Below, piece by piece: positions 13,399 to 19,785 of a DNA stretch of 19,785 nt. The translations under genes were made by a program, and so were the position numbers. The DNA comes from an uncultured Collinsella sp. Its GTDB lineage: Bacteria; Actinomycetota; Coriobacteriia; Coriobacteriales; Coriobacteriaceae. Each line of letters starts with the position of its first letter. Positions within the stretch are counted from its first letter, which is position 1. Where the stretch lies: assembly GCA_902478985.1 (NCBI GenBank), contig CABSNH010000014.1, positions 1 to 19,785 on the forward strand. Reading direction: 5' to 3'. The notes below the pieces were generated by a model, which saw only the letters and a program-made list of their open reading frames with translations, did no database searches and was not told the DNA's origin.

Positions 13399-14775
13399 TT
13401 AGGCCCTCAACAGATAGCGCACTTCGTAGGGCGCAAGCTCAAGGGAGCCCGTCAGCTCGACCGTGGGCACGCCGTCGGCAAGCAGGTCGACGAAGGAGCC
13501 GTTGAGTTCGCCGGCACCAAAGGTATAGGGCTCGTTCACGGCATTGACCGCCACGAGCACCGTCGCATCGTCGCAGGCGCGCTCGAACAGCAGCTGTTTA
13601 TTCTGGATCACCACGTTGCGATAGGCACCGAAGTTGAGAGCACGGGCCGCCGCGTCGTCGGCCGAACGAAGGTGTGCGAGCTGCGTGATGAACGCCGTCA
13701 GCTCGTTGGGCGCAGGCTCATCGAGCGCAGGGCGCAGCGCCCAGTCGCCATCGGGGCCGCCCTTTTCGCCAGCAATTCCCCACTCGCTGCCGTAGTAGAC
13801 GCACGGGATGCCCGGCATGCCAAAGAGCATGCCGTAGGCGGGACGCAGGCAGAACTTGTCGGTAAGGATGCTCGCCAGGCGCGGCACATCGTGGTTGTCG
13901 ACAAACGACAGCAGGTGCTTGCCGCGGTAGATGCACCACGGATCGCCGCCAAACTGGCGATGCAGCGAGTGGGCGATCTCGAACATGTTGACCGAATTAA
14001 AGCTGGAGTAAAGGCCCTTGTAACACTCGTAGTTGGTGCAGGAATCGAGCATCTCGTCGTTGACGATCTGGTTGTAGTCGCCGTGGAGCGTCTCGCCGAT
14101 GAGCGCAAAGTCGGGCTTGAGCTCACGGGCAAAGCTATGCAGACGACGCATGAAATCGCGGTCGAGCATGTAGGCGACGTCCAGGCGCAGACCGTCGACG
14201 CCAAAGACATCGGCCCAACGGCGCACGGACTCGAGCAGGTAATCGACCACAGCGGGATTTTGCAGGTTGAGCTTCACAAGCTCAAAATGGCCTTCCCAGC
14301 CCTCGTACCAAAAGCCGTCACCATAGCAGGAGTCGCCGTCAAAGCTAATGTGGAACCAGTCCTTGTACGGCGAGTCCCACTTACGCTCCTGCACATCGCG
14401 GAAGGCCCAAAAGCCACGGCCCACATGGTTGAAGACCGCGTCGAGTACCACGCGGATGCCGTGGGCATGCAGCGTCTCGCACACGGCGGCAAAGTCGGCA
14501 TCCCCACCCAGGCGTCGATCGATATGGCGTAGGCTGCGCGTATCGTAGCCGTGGCTATCAGACTCGAGCGGAGGGTTGATCAGCACAGCGCCAATACCGA
14601 GTTCTTGCAGGTAGTCGGCCCATTGGGCGATTTTCATGATAGGAGCATCGGGGTTGGGCGCGGCGTTGGCAGCCTGGGCGAGTTCATCCTCGGCAACGGG
14701 TGCGGCGTTTTCGCGCGGAGCCCCGCAAAAGCCCAGCGGATAGATCTGATAGAACGTCGTCTCGTATGCCCACAT
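13399..14775 (-). CDS. glycoside hydrolase family 13 alpha-amylase/cyclomaltodextrinase-like enzyme
   Basis: Intracellular alpha-glucan hydrolase of 458 residues; no signal peptide is visible. The four GH13 regions are intact: DAVFNH (112-117), GLRLDVAYM with the nucleophile Asp199, IGETLHGD with the acid/base Glu228, and FVDNHD with the transition-state Asp296. The segment SHGYDTRSLRHIDRRLGG resembles cyclomaltodextrinase/neopullulanase enzymes, but the N-terminal CBM34-type domain of many of those is absent, since the barrel starts almost at residue 1. A short C-terminal beta domain ends the protein. ATG at 14775 has GGAGG 5 nt upstream. It probably degrades maltodextrins or imported starch fragments. 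The first gene of a two-gene unit with the glycosylase. Confidence 0.92.
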   Translation of the reverse strand: MWAYETTFYQIYPLGFCGAPRENAAPVAEDELAQAANAAPNPDAPIMKIAQWADYLQELGIGAVLINPPLESDSHGYDTRSLRHIDRRLGGDADFAAVCETLHAHGIRVVLDAVFNHVGRGFWAFRDVQERKWDSPYKDWFHISFDGDSCYGDGFWYEGWEGHFELVKLNLQNPAVVDYLLESVRRWADVFGVDGLRLDVAYMLDRDFMRRLHSFARELKPDFALIGETLHGDYNQIVNDEMLDSCTNYECYKGLYSSFNSVNMFEIAHSLHRQFGGDPWCIYRGKHLLSFVDNHDVPRLASILTDKFCLRPAYGMLFGMPGIPCVYYGSEWGIAGEKGGPDGDWALRPALDEPAPNELTAFITQLAHLRSADDAAARALNFGAYRNVVIQNKQLLFERACDDATVLVAVNAVNEPYTFGAGELNGSFVDLLADGVPTVELTGSLELAPYEVRYLLRA

Positions 14776-14810
14776 AACAGCCTCCCGGTAAGCTCAACAC
14801 AACGACATCC

Positions 14811-14843
14811 ATTGTATGCCCAGCTTGTATCCTCTCCCCCAAA
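14811..14843 (-). promoter_or_regulatory. weak candidate promoter of the amylase gene
   Basis: A good -10 hexamer TACAAT (14811-14816, minus strand) lies about 35 nt before the amylase start. The nearest -35-like sequence is TTGGGG, about 20 bp upstream, which is a poor spacing. It is adjacent to repeat element A, which probably ends transcription from the MFS gene. Confidence 0.3.
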
Positions 14844-14846
14844 ATA

Positions 14847-14913
14847 AGTTGCGGTGGAATAGGGACTGTTTGCCGGGTTTATTGGGCCCAGCAGTCCGTA
14901 TTTCACCGCAACT
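14847..14913 (-). repeat. terminator-like palindromic repeat, copy A
   Basis: Arms 14847-14868 and 14892-14913 pair at 20 of 22 positions (AGTTGCGGTGGAATAG... with ...TATTTCACCGCAACT). On the minus strand the hairpin begins about 17 nt after the MFS stop codon and is followed by ATTTT, so it can act as a Rho-independent terminator. It shares its outer stem, but not its inner stem, with copy B at 18985-19053. Confidence 0.85.
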
Positions 14914-14929
14914 GATGAGGAGGATGTGG

Positions 14930-16126
14930 CTAGGCGACGGGCTTTGCGCGGCGTATGGCTGGGAACATCACCGTGATGGCGAGGATGACGCCCACGACGG
15001 CAATCGCCCCGCCCGCGAAGCCGATCCAAGCGATACCGGGACCCGAAACCACGGCGCCGCCGATTGCGGTGCCCGTGCCAATACCGAGGTTAAACAGGCC
15101 CGAGAAGATCGACATGGCGACGGCCGACGAATCTGCCGGCGTGTGCTTGATGAGCTCGGCCTGAAACGCCACGTTAAAGGCCGTGGCGCAGCAACCCCAC
15201 AGTGCGCAGACGGCAAGCACTGTCACGAGCGACGATGCGGCCGGCCCCATGAGCAGCAGGGCCACCGGCACGCCGGAGAGCGTGATAGCAAGGAACGGAA
15301 AACGGTGCCCGTCGAACAGGCGGCTGAACAGCCAGCTGCCCACCAAGCCGGAACAGCCAAACGCCGTCAGCGTCATGGTGATGGCGCCCGCATCGACGTG
15401 CGCGACCTGCGCCAGGAAGGGCTCGATATAGCTGTAGCTTGCGTAATAGCCGGTCGCCATGAAGACCGTGACTGCGTAGAGCGCGATGAGGAGCGGGTTC
15501 TTGAGCAGCTCGGGCAGCTGTTTGACGGTAAAGCGCTCACCCGCCGGCATGGCCGGGAACACCGCTGCCTGGTAGACGACCGCGATGGCTGAGAGGCCCC
15601 CGACCACGGCAAACGTCATGCGCCAGCCCACGGCCAAGCCAATGGCGCGACCGAGAGGCAGGCCAAAGATCTGCGCGATGGACGAGCCCGTGGCGATCAT
15701 GCTGATGGCGAGCGCGCCGTGGCGAGTGTCGACCAGGCGCGAGGCCATAATCGAGGCGACTGACCAGAACACGGCATGTGCGCAAGCGACCACCAGGCGC
15801 GCGCAGACCAGGATGGGATAGGTCGGCGCCACAGCGGACAGGAACTGACCGAGCGAGAACACGGCCAGCACGCCCAGCAGCATCCGCTTGAACTCAAAGC
15901 GCGAGGCGAACACCATGAGCGGCAGCGACAGCAGCATGACGCCCCAGGCATAGACCGAGATCATGATGCCCGCCTGGGCCTCGGTGAGCGAGAACGACGC
16001 GGCGATATCAGTCAAAAGGCCGATGGGCATAAACTCCGACGTGTTGAACACGAACGCACAGCAGGTGAGCCCGACGAGTGGGAGCCACTGCCTGAGCGTG
16101 ATGCCGTCTTGTCTTGCCTGACTCAT
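14930..16126 (-). CDS. MFS transporter, DHA1/SotB-like sugar or drug efflux
   Basis: Twelve-helix major facilitator of about 398 residues in the cytoplasmic membrane. The first helix carries CAFVFNTSEFMPIGLLTDIA, which matches the SotB/YdhP/AraJ group of sugar and drug exporters, followed by the MFS loop after helix 2 (ASRFEFKRMLLG). The central loop (MPAGERFTVKQLPELLKNP) separates the two six-helix halves. The start is taken at ATG 16126 (MSQARQ), with GGAG 9 nt upstream; ATG 16135 and TTG 16141 are possible. Substrate cannot be assigned. Neighbours are a monocistronic feoAB upstream and an amylase gene downstream, separated by a terminator-like repeat. Confidence 0.88.
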   Translation of the reverse strand: MSQARQDGITLRQWLPLVGLTCCAFVFNTSEFMPIGLLTDIAASFSLTEAQAGIMISVYAWGVMLLSLPLMVFASRFEFKRMLLGVLAVFSLGQFLSAVAPTYPILVCARLVVACAHAVFWSVASIMASRLVDTRHGALAISMIATGSSIAQIFGLPLGRAIGLAVGWRMTFAVVGGLSAIAVVYQAAVFPAMPAGERFTVKQLPELLKNPLLIALYAVTVFMATGYYASYSYIEPFLAQVAHVDAGAITMTLTAFGCSGLVGSWLFSRLFDGHRFPFLAITLSGVPVALLLMGPAASSLVTVLAVCALWGCCATAFNVAFQAELIKHTPADSSAVAMSIFSGLFNLGIGTGTAIGGAVVSGPGIAWIGFAGGAIAVVGVILAITVMFPAIRRAKPVA

Positions 16127-16159
16127 ATATAACATCTCCAATCATTTTGAGTGGAGGCG

Positions 16160-16189
16160 ATTATATAGCAACGGTCCCGCATCCGTCAG
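16160..16189 (-). promoter_or_regulatory. predicted promoter of the MFS gene
   Basis: A perfect TATAAT (16160-16165, minus strand) lies 18 bp from CTGACG (16184-16189). It starts about 30 nt before the gene's start codon, so the leader is very short. The -35 element lies inside the hairpin at 16172-16206. Confidence 0.55.
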
Positions 16190-16206
16190 TAACGGACACG
16201 GGACCG
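16172..16206 (-). terminator. hairpin after feoAB, probable terminator
   Basis: CGGTCCCG/CGGGACCG (16199-16206 with 16172-16179) plus the inner pair TCCGT/ACGGA form a strong stem about 40 nt after the feoAB stop codon. The following sequence is only moderately T-rich (TTGCTATATAAT). The hairpin overlaps the MFS promoter, so termination and initiation signals are interleaved. Confidence 0.55.
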
Positions 16207-16246
16207 AAACAATTCGATACACAGAGGTTGCGCCGTCAATAAATAA

Positions 16247-18607
16247 CTAAGCCAACCCCAGCAATATGCCCGCCGAATGCACGACAAACGCCACGATCCA
16301 GGCAACGGCGACCTGAAACGCGAATACGGCCACGGCATAGCGCGCGCCCAACTCGCTCTTGACGGCGCCGATTGCCGCCACACAAGGCGGGTACAGCAAC
16401 GTAAAGACCAAGAACACGTAGGCGGTAAACGGCGAAAACATGGTCGACAGCGCCGCGGGCGACGTTGCGCCCAAAAGCACCGTGAGCGTCGAGATGACGC
16501 TCTCCTTGGCAATGAGCCCCGTGACGAGCGCCGTCGAGGCGCGCCAATCGCCAAAGCCGAGCGGGGCCAACACCGGCGCGATGATGCTACCCAGACCGGC
16601 AAGCAGGCTTTGCGACTGGTCGGCGACCACGTTAAAGCGGATGTCGAACGTCTGAAGGAACCAGATGACCACGGTCGCGGCAAAGATAATGGTAAAGGCC
16701 TTGGTGATGAAGTCCTTGGCCTTATCCCATGCCAGCATCACCGTCGTCTTGACGCTCGGCAGGCGGTAATTGGGGAGCTCCATGATAAACGGCACCGGGT
16801 CGCCCTTAAATGCCGTGCGGTTGAGCACCAAAGCCGCGACGCAGCCGACCACGATACCGATCAGATAGAGCGAGACCATGGCGGGAACCGTCGCCTGCGG
16901 GAAAAACGCCCCGCACAGCAAGCCGTAAACCGGCAGCTTGGCTGAGCAGCTCATAAACGGCGTGAGCATGACCGTCATCTTGCGGTCGTGCTCGGATGGG
17001 AGCGTACGGGTCGACATGATAGCCGGCACGGTGCAGCCAAAACCGACGAGCATGGGCACGAAACTGCGGCCCGACAGGCCAAAGCGACGCAACACCTTAT
17101 CCATGACAAAGGCCACGCGCGCCATGTATCCGGAGTCTTCCAGAATGGAGAGGAACAAAAAGAGCACGACGATAATCGGCAGAAAGGTCAGCACGCTGCC
17201 CACACCCGTAAGCACGCCGTCGACAGCCAGCGAGCGCACCACGTCGTTGGTACCGAACGCCTTGAGGCCCGCATCGGCCGAGGCGATGATGGTAGCGATA
17301 CCGTCCTCCATGAGTCCCTGCAACGCCGCGCCGATCACGCCAAACGTCAGCCAAAAGACGAGACCCATGATCAGCAGAAACGCCGGAATGGCTGTGTAAC
17401 GACCTGTCAGGATGCGGTCAATCTTGACGGAGCGCACGTGCTCGCGGCTCTCGTGCGGCTTGACGACGCAACGCCCGCACACGTCGCCGATAAAGCTAAA
17501 GCGCATGTCAGCCAGCGCAGACAGGCGGTCGGTGCCGGCCTCGCCCTCCATCTGGGTGATGATGTGCTCGATAGCGTCGAGCTCGTTGCGATCCAGGTGA
17601 AGCGCCTCGGTCACCAGCTCGTCGCCCTCAACCAGCTTGGTCGCCGCAAAGCGCACCGGGATGTGCGCCGTCACGGCATGGTCCTCGATCAGGTTAGCAA
17701 TACCGTGGATGCAGCGATGCAGCGCACCGCCGTCCGGACCGTCGGGCGCGCAAAAGTCCAGGCGACCAGGGCGCTCGCGGAACCGCGCCACGTGCAGGGC
17801 GTGGTCCACCAGCTCGCCGATGCCCTCGTTGCGGGCAGCGCTAATGGGGACAACGGGCACGCCCAACAGGCTCTCGAGCAGGTTAACGTCAATGGCACCG
17901 CCGTTGGTCGTCACCTCGTCCATCATGTTGAGCGCGATGACCATAGGACGGTCAAGCTCCATGAGCTGCAGTGTCAGGTACAGGTTACGCTCGATGTTGG
18001 TGGCGTCAATGATGTCGATGATGGCGTCCGGGCGCTCGTCAAGGATGAACTGACGGCTCACGACCTCTTCGCCTGTGTACGGCGACAGGGAGTAAATGCC
18101 AGGCAGGTCGGTAACGCTCGCCTCGGGATGATTACGGATGGTGCCATCTTTGCGGTCGACCGTCACGCCGGGAAAGTTACCGACGTGCTGGTTGGAGCCC
18201 GTCAGCTGGTTGAATAACGTGGTCTTGCCGCAGTTTTGGTTGCCGGCGAGGGCAAAGTGCAGCGGCGCGCCCTCGGGCACGGCCGTCTTTGCCGCACGGG
18301 GCGAATACGTCCCCTCGCCCAGAGCCGGATGCTCCGTCGTGCCGATTGCGGCGTTAGCGCGCGGGCCGGTATCGGTGTCGTGAATACCCACGAGCTCGAT
18401 GCGAGCGGCATCGTCCTTGCGCAGTGTCAACTCGTAGCCACGCAGGCGGATCTCGAGCGGGTCACCCATGGGGGCGTACTTCATCATGGTGACTTCGGTG
18501 CCCGGCGTTAGGCCCATGTCCAAAATATGCTGTCGGAGTGCCTGATCGTCCGATGCCACCGATGCGACAACGGCGTCCTTTCCAATCTCGAGTGTATCGA
18601 GCTTCAC
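16247..18607 (-). CDS. feoB: fused FeoA-FeoB ferrous iron transport protein
   Basis: GTP-dependent Fe(II) uptake permease of 786 residues. An FeoA (SH3-like) domain forms residues 1-75 and is joined by a linker of about 40 residues to FeoB. G-domain motifs: G1 GNQNCGKT (122-129), a G2 region in NFPGVTVDRKDG, G3 DLPG (167-170), G4 NMMD (227-230) and G5 near SAARN. The membrane part starts around residue 400 and includes the gate motifs VGFGCTVPAIMSTR and MSCSAKLPVYGLLCGAFF. The start is GTG at 18607 with GGAGG 9 nt upstream, because VKLDTLEIG is the FeoA start. The open frame continues upstream to 18844 through promoter and repeats, which is not coding. No feoC is present. Probably iron-repressed (see operator). 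Confidence 0.96.
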   Translation of the reverse strand: MKLDTLEIGKDAVVASVASDDQALRQHILDMGLTPGTEVTMMKYAPMGDPLEIRLRGYELTLRKDDAARIELVGIHDTDTGPRANAAIGTTEHPALGEGTYSPRAAKTAVPEGAPLHFALAGNQNCGKTTLFNQLTGSNQHVGNFPGVTVDRKDGTIRNHPEASVTDLPGIYSLSPYTGEEVVSRQFILDERPDAIIDIIDATNIERNLYLTLQLMELDRPMVIALNMMDEVTTNGGAIDVNLLESLLGVPVVPISAARNEGIGELVDHALHVARFRERPGRLDFCAPDGPDGGALHRCIHGIANLIEDHAVTAHIPVRFAATKLVEGDELVTEALHLDRNELDAIEHIITQMEGEAGTDRLSALADMRFSFIGDVCGRCVVKPHESREHVRSVKIDRILTGRYTAIPAFLLIMGLVFWLTFGVIGAALQGLMEDGIATIIASADAGLKAFGTNDVVRSLAVDGVLTGVGSVLTFLPIIVVLFLFLSILEDSGYMARVAFVMDKVLRRFGLSGRSFVPMLVGFGCTVPAIMSTRTLPSEHDRKMTVMLTPFMSCSAKLPVYGLLCGAFFPQATVPAMVSLYLIGIVVGCVAALVLNRTAFKGDPVPFIMELPNYRLPSVKTTVMLAWDKAKDFITKAFTIIFAATVVIWFLQTFDIRFNVVADQSQSLLAGLGSIIAPVLAPLGFGDWRASTALVTGLIAKESVISTLTVLLGATSPAALSTMFSPFTAYVFLVFTLLYPPCVAAIGAVKSELGARYAVAVFAFQVAVAWIVAFVVHSAGILLGLA

Positions 18608-18658
18608 GTCCGTGTTCCTCCCCCGGCGCCCACAGGGCGTTGCATTTATGTTCACCTT

Positions 18659-18692
18659 GGCTAACCGTTTGCCACGGCTAACCAATTTAACC
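18659..18692. promoter_or_regulatory. candidate iron-repressor operator, GGTTAGCC repeats
   Basis: On the minus strand, two direct GGTTAGCC copies (18676-18683 and 18659-18666) are 17 bp apart, and a third partial GGTTA lies at 18688-18692. GGTTAGCC equals the centre of the DtxR/IdeR operator consensus (AGGTTAGSCTAACCT). The outer flanks TTGG and CCAA are also inverted. The cluster covers the predicted transcription start and first 30 nt of the feoAB leader, a typical repressor position. Confidence 0.5.
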
Positions 18693-18696
18693 ATGC

Positions 18697-18726
18697 ATGA
18701 TAGCGCGAACACACAACGATGTTCAA
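18697..18726 (-). promoter_or_regulatory. predicted feoAB promoter
   Basis: TTGAAC (18721-18726) and TATCAT (18697-18702) on the minus strand are separated by 18 bp. It would give a leader of about 80 nt running through the GGTTAGCC cluster to the GTG start. Confidence 0.5.
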
Positions 18727-18774
18727 TCAGCAAATTGGCGCAATGGGGACAGGCAGGAGAGTTCAGGGCCATAG

Positions 18775-18965
18775 TTTCCCGATGAGGCCTCTCGGGGAAA
18801 CTACATCCCAGAATTCCGGCTCGAAACGGGATATGGTTTCCCAAACAGACCTCTTACGGAAAATGCATCCCGGAATCCCCGCTCGAAACGGGACGCGCTT
18901 TCCCAGTCGAGGCCCTATGGGAAACTGCGTCCCACCTTGAAAGGCAAAACTGGGGCGCAGTTTCC
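18775..18965. repeat. three tandem 62-bp palindromic units
   Basis: TTTCCC recurs at 18775, 18837 and 18899 with TTTCC at 18961, an exact 62-bp period. TCGAAACGGG recurs at 18821 and 18883. Each unit contains arms of the form GGGAAAC-n-TCCC and GGGA-n-GTTTCCC around a loop of about 18 nt, and the last is nearly perfect (18919-18933 with 18952-18965). Unit sequences have diverged but the arm symmetry is kept. No coding potential was recognised. The array fills the gap between the feoAB promoter and repeat copy B. Confidence 0.8.
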
Positions 18966-18984
18966 GGACGGGGCATCAAAAACG

Positions 18985-19053
18985 AAGTTGCGGTGGAATA
19001 GTTCCTGGATGGGCTGGTTGATGCCCCAGATAGGAACTATTTCACCGCAAGTT
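18985..19053 (-). repeat. terminator-like palindromic repeat, copy B
   Basis: Arms 18985-19006 and 19032-19053 pair at 20 of 22 positions. The outer stem shares AAGTTGCGGTGGAATAG and TATTTCACCGCAA exactly with copy A, while the inner stem is TTCCT/AGGAA instead of GGACTG/CAGTCC. On the minus strand it starts about 27 nt after the hydrolase stop and is followed by CGTTTTT, as in a Rho-independent terminator. Confidence 0.85.
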
Positions 19054-19079
19054 ATTGAAGGGCTTGGATGCCGGGACTC

Positions 19080-19755
19080 TTACAGATGGCGCTCCAGGAA
19101 GCGGAAGGCTAGGCGGATCCAGGGACGGACCGCCACCTGCTTGTCCTCGTTGTCGACCGCGGTGTTGGCGTTGCCGAGCGAAAGGCCGTGACCACCCTGG
19201 TCGAAGACGTGCATCTCGCATGCAACGCCCTCCTCGGCCATGCGCTGCGCAAACGGGTAGACCTGCGCGATCGGCGCCGTCTTATCGTCGGACACGCCCC
19301 ACACAAAGGTCGGCGGCATCTGATGCGAAACATGTGTGGTGGGGCAGATATCGGCCAGGTGCTCGTCAGTTGCCTCGCCACCCGTCACCATCGACAGGTA
19401 GTCGTTGAGCAGATCGCGCCCCGTCTTGCCGCCCGTCTTTGGCACGCGCAGGTCGATGCGCGGGTCGCGCGTCTGCATGTCGCGCACATAGGCAAAGTCG
19501 AGCAGCGGATAGCCCAGCACCACGGCATCGGGACGAATGTCGTCCGGACGCGCCCCTGCCAGGCCCGCGAAGGGACCAGTCTTCCACTGCGTTGCCAGCG
19601 AGGCGCAGATCATGCCGCCCGCCGAGAAGCCCACGACGCACACGCGCTTGGGATTGACATGCCACTCGTCGGCGTTGGCGCGCACCGTGGCGACCATCTT
19701 GGCAAGGTCTGCCTGCGGGTGCGGAAAGCTCACGTCACCCGTAGAACTCGTCACA
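19080..19755 (-). CDS. alpha/beta hydrolase (esterase-like), 5' end missing
   Basis: C-terminal 224 residues or so of an alpha/beta hydrolase, probably a carbohydrate or lipid esterase of the BD-FAE/xylanase-esterase type. The nucleophile elbow is GFSAGG, the acid is probably Asp in WGVSDDKTAP, and the catalytic His is in GGHGLSLG. The N-terminal strands and the HGGG oxyanion motif are absent because the contig ends. The first genome-derived in-frame codon is at 19754; the frame continues into the sequencing adapter as MGSEMCIRDS, which is artefact and not protein. Stop is TAA at 19080-19082, followed by repeat copy B as a likely terminator. No signal peptide can be assessed. Confidence 0.88.
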
Positions 19756-19785
19756 CTGTCTCTTATACACATCTCCGAGCCCACG
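19756..19785. other. untrimmed Nextera/Tn5 adapter at contig end
   Basis: Positions 19756-19774 are the 19-bp Tn5 mosaic end CTGTCTCTTATACACATCT, followed by CCGAGCCCACG, the start of the Nextera read-2 adapter. The match is exact over all 30 bases. It is library sequence, not genomic DNA. Confidence 0.98.

Noticed and set aside
16988..18217. 409-codon plus-strand ORF opposite feoAB
   Set aside because: Antisense shadow, His/Arg/Val-rich, while the minus strand encodes an unmistakable FeoB.
18608..18844. N-terminal extension of FeoA-FeoB by 79 residues
   Set aside because: The extension reads through the predicted promoter, operator and 62-bp repeats; FeoA homology begins at the GTG at 18607, which has its own Shine-Dalgarno.
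18775..18965. CRISPR array
   Set aside because: The units are palindromic along their whole length, have diverged from each other and have no alternation of identical repeats with unique spacers; no cas genes are present.
19756..19784. MGSEMCIRDS as the hydrolase N-terminus
   Set aside because: Encoded by the Nextera adapter, not by genomic DNA.

Overview
The window looks like a chromosomal segment from a high-GC member of the Coriobacteriia (Actinomycetota), most probably Collinsella or a close relative. This is inferred from the protein sequences, the strong GC-ending codon bias and the gene content, and was not tested by a search. All genes but one lie on the minus strand. Position 19785 is a physical contig end: the last 30 bases are untrimmed Nextera (Tn5 mosaic end) adapter, so this is a draft short-read or metagenome assembly.

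Transcription and translation block (1-10868). Reading down the minus strand: a strong promoter, an L10-type leader with an attenuator, rplJ and rplL, a terminator, galU with its own promoter and terminator, then a separate promoter, rpoB and rpoC. galU therefore separates rplJL from rpoBC, which are normally contiguous, and the two transcription units look insulated. RpoB is complete. RpoC runs off the left edge after 1473 residues. RpoC carries a long C-terminal extension with a domain that aligns without gaps to the C-terminal domain of the RNA polymerase alpha subunit and keeps five of its seven main DNA-contact residues. This is the most interesting observation here. RpoC also has an exact 42-bp in-frame tandem duplication.

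Metabolic block (10938-16126). It holds a class I/II PLP aminotransferase, a plus-strand protein of unknown function convergent with a DNA-deoxyinosine glycosylase gene, a GH13 alpha-glucan hydrolase transcribed with that glycosylase, and an MFS exporter of the SotB/AraJ type. The aminotransferase gene changes codon usage abruptly in its last third.

Iron block and contig end (16247-19785). A fused FeoA-FeoB ferrous iron transporter sits behind a promoter whose start region holds three GGTTA motifs, two of them full GGTTAGCC copies, suggestive of a DtxR/IdeR-type iron repressor. Upstream is a repeat-rich intergenic region, then a 5'-truncated alpha/beta hydrolase gene cut by the adapter.

The intergenic regions hold three kinds of palindromic repeat: a terminator-like hairpin found twice with a conserved outer stem and a covarying inner stem (14847-14913, 18985-19053), three tandem 62-bp hairpin units (18775-18965), and a large nested inverted repeat next to the rplJL promoter (10685-10868). 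I saw no tRNA, rRNA, CRISPR array, transposase or phage gene.
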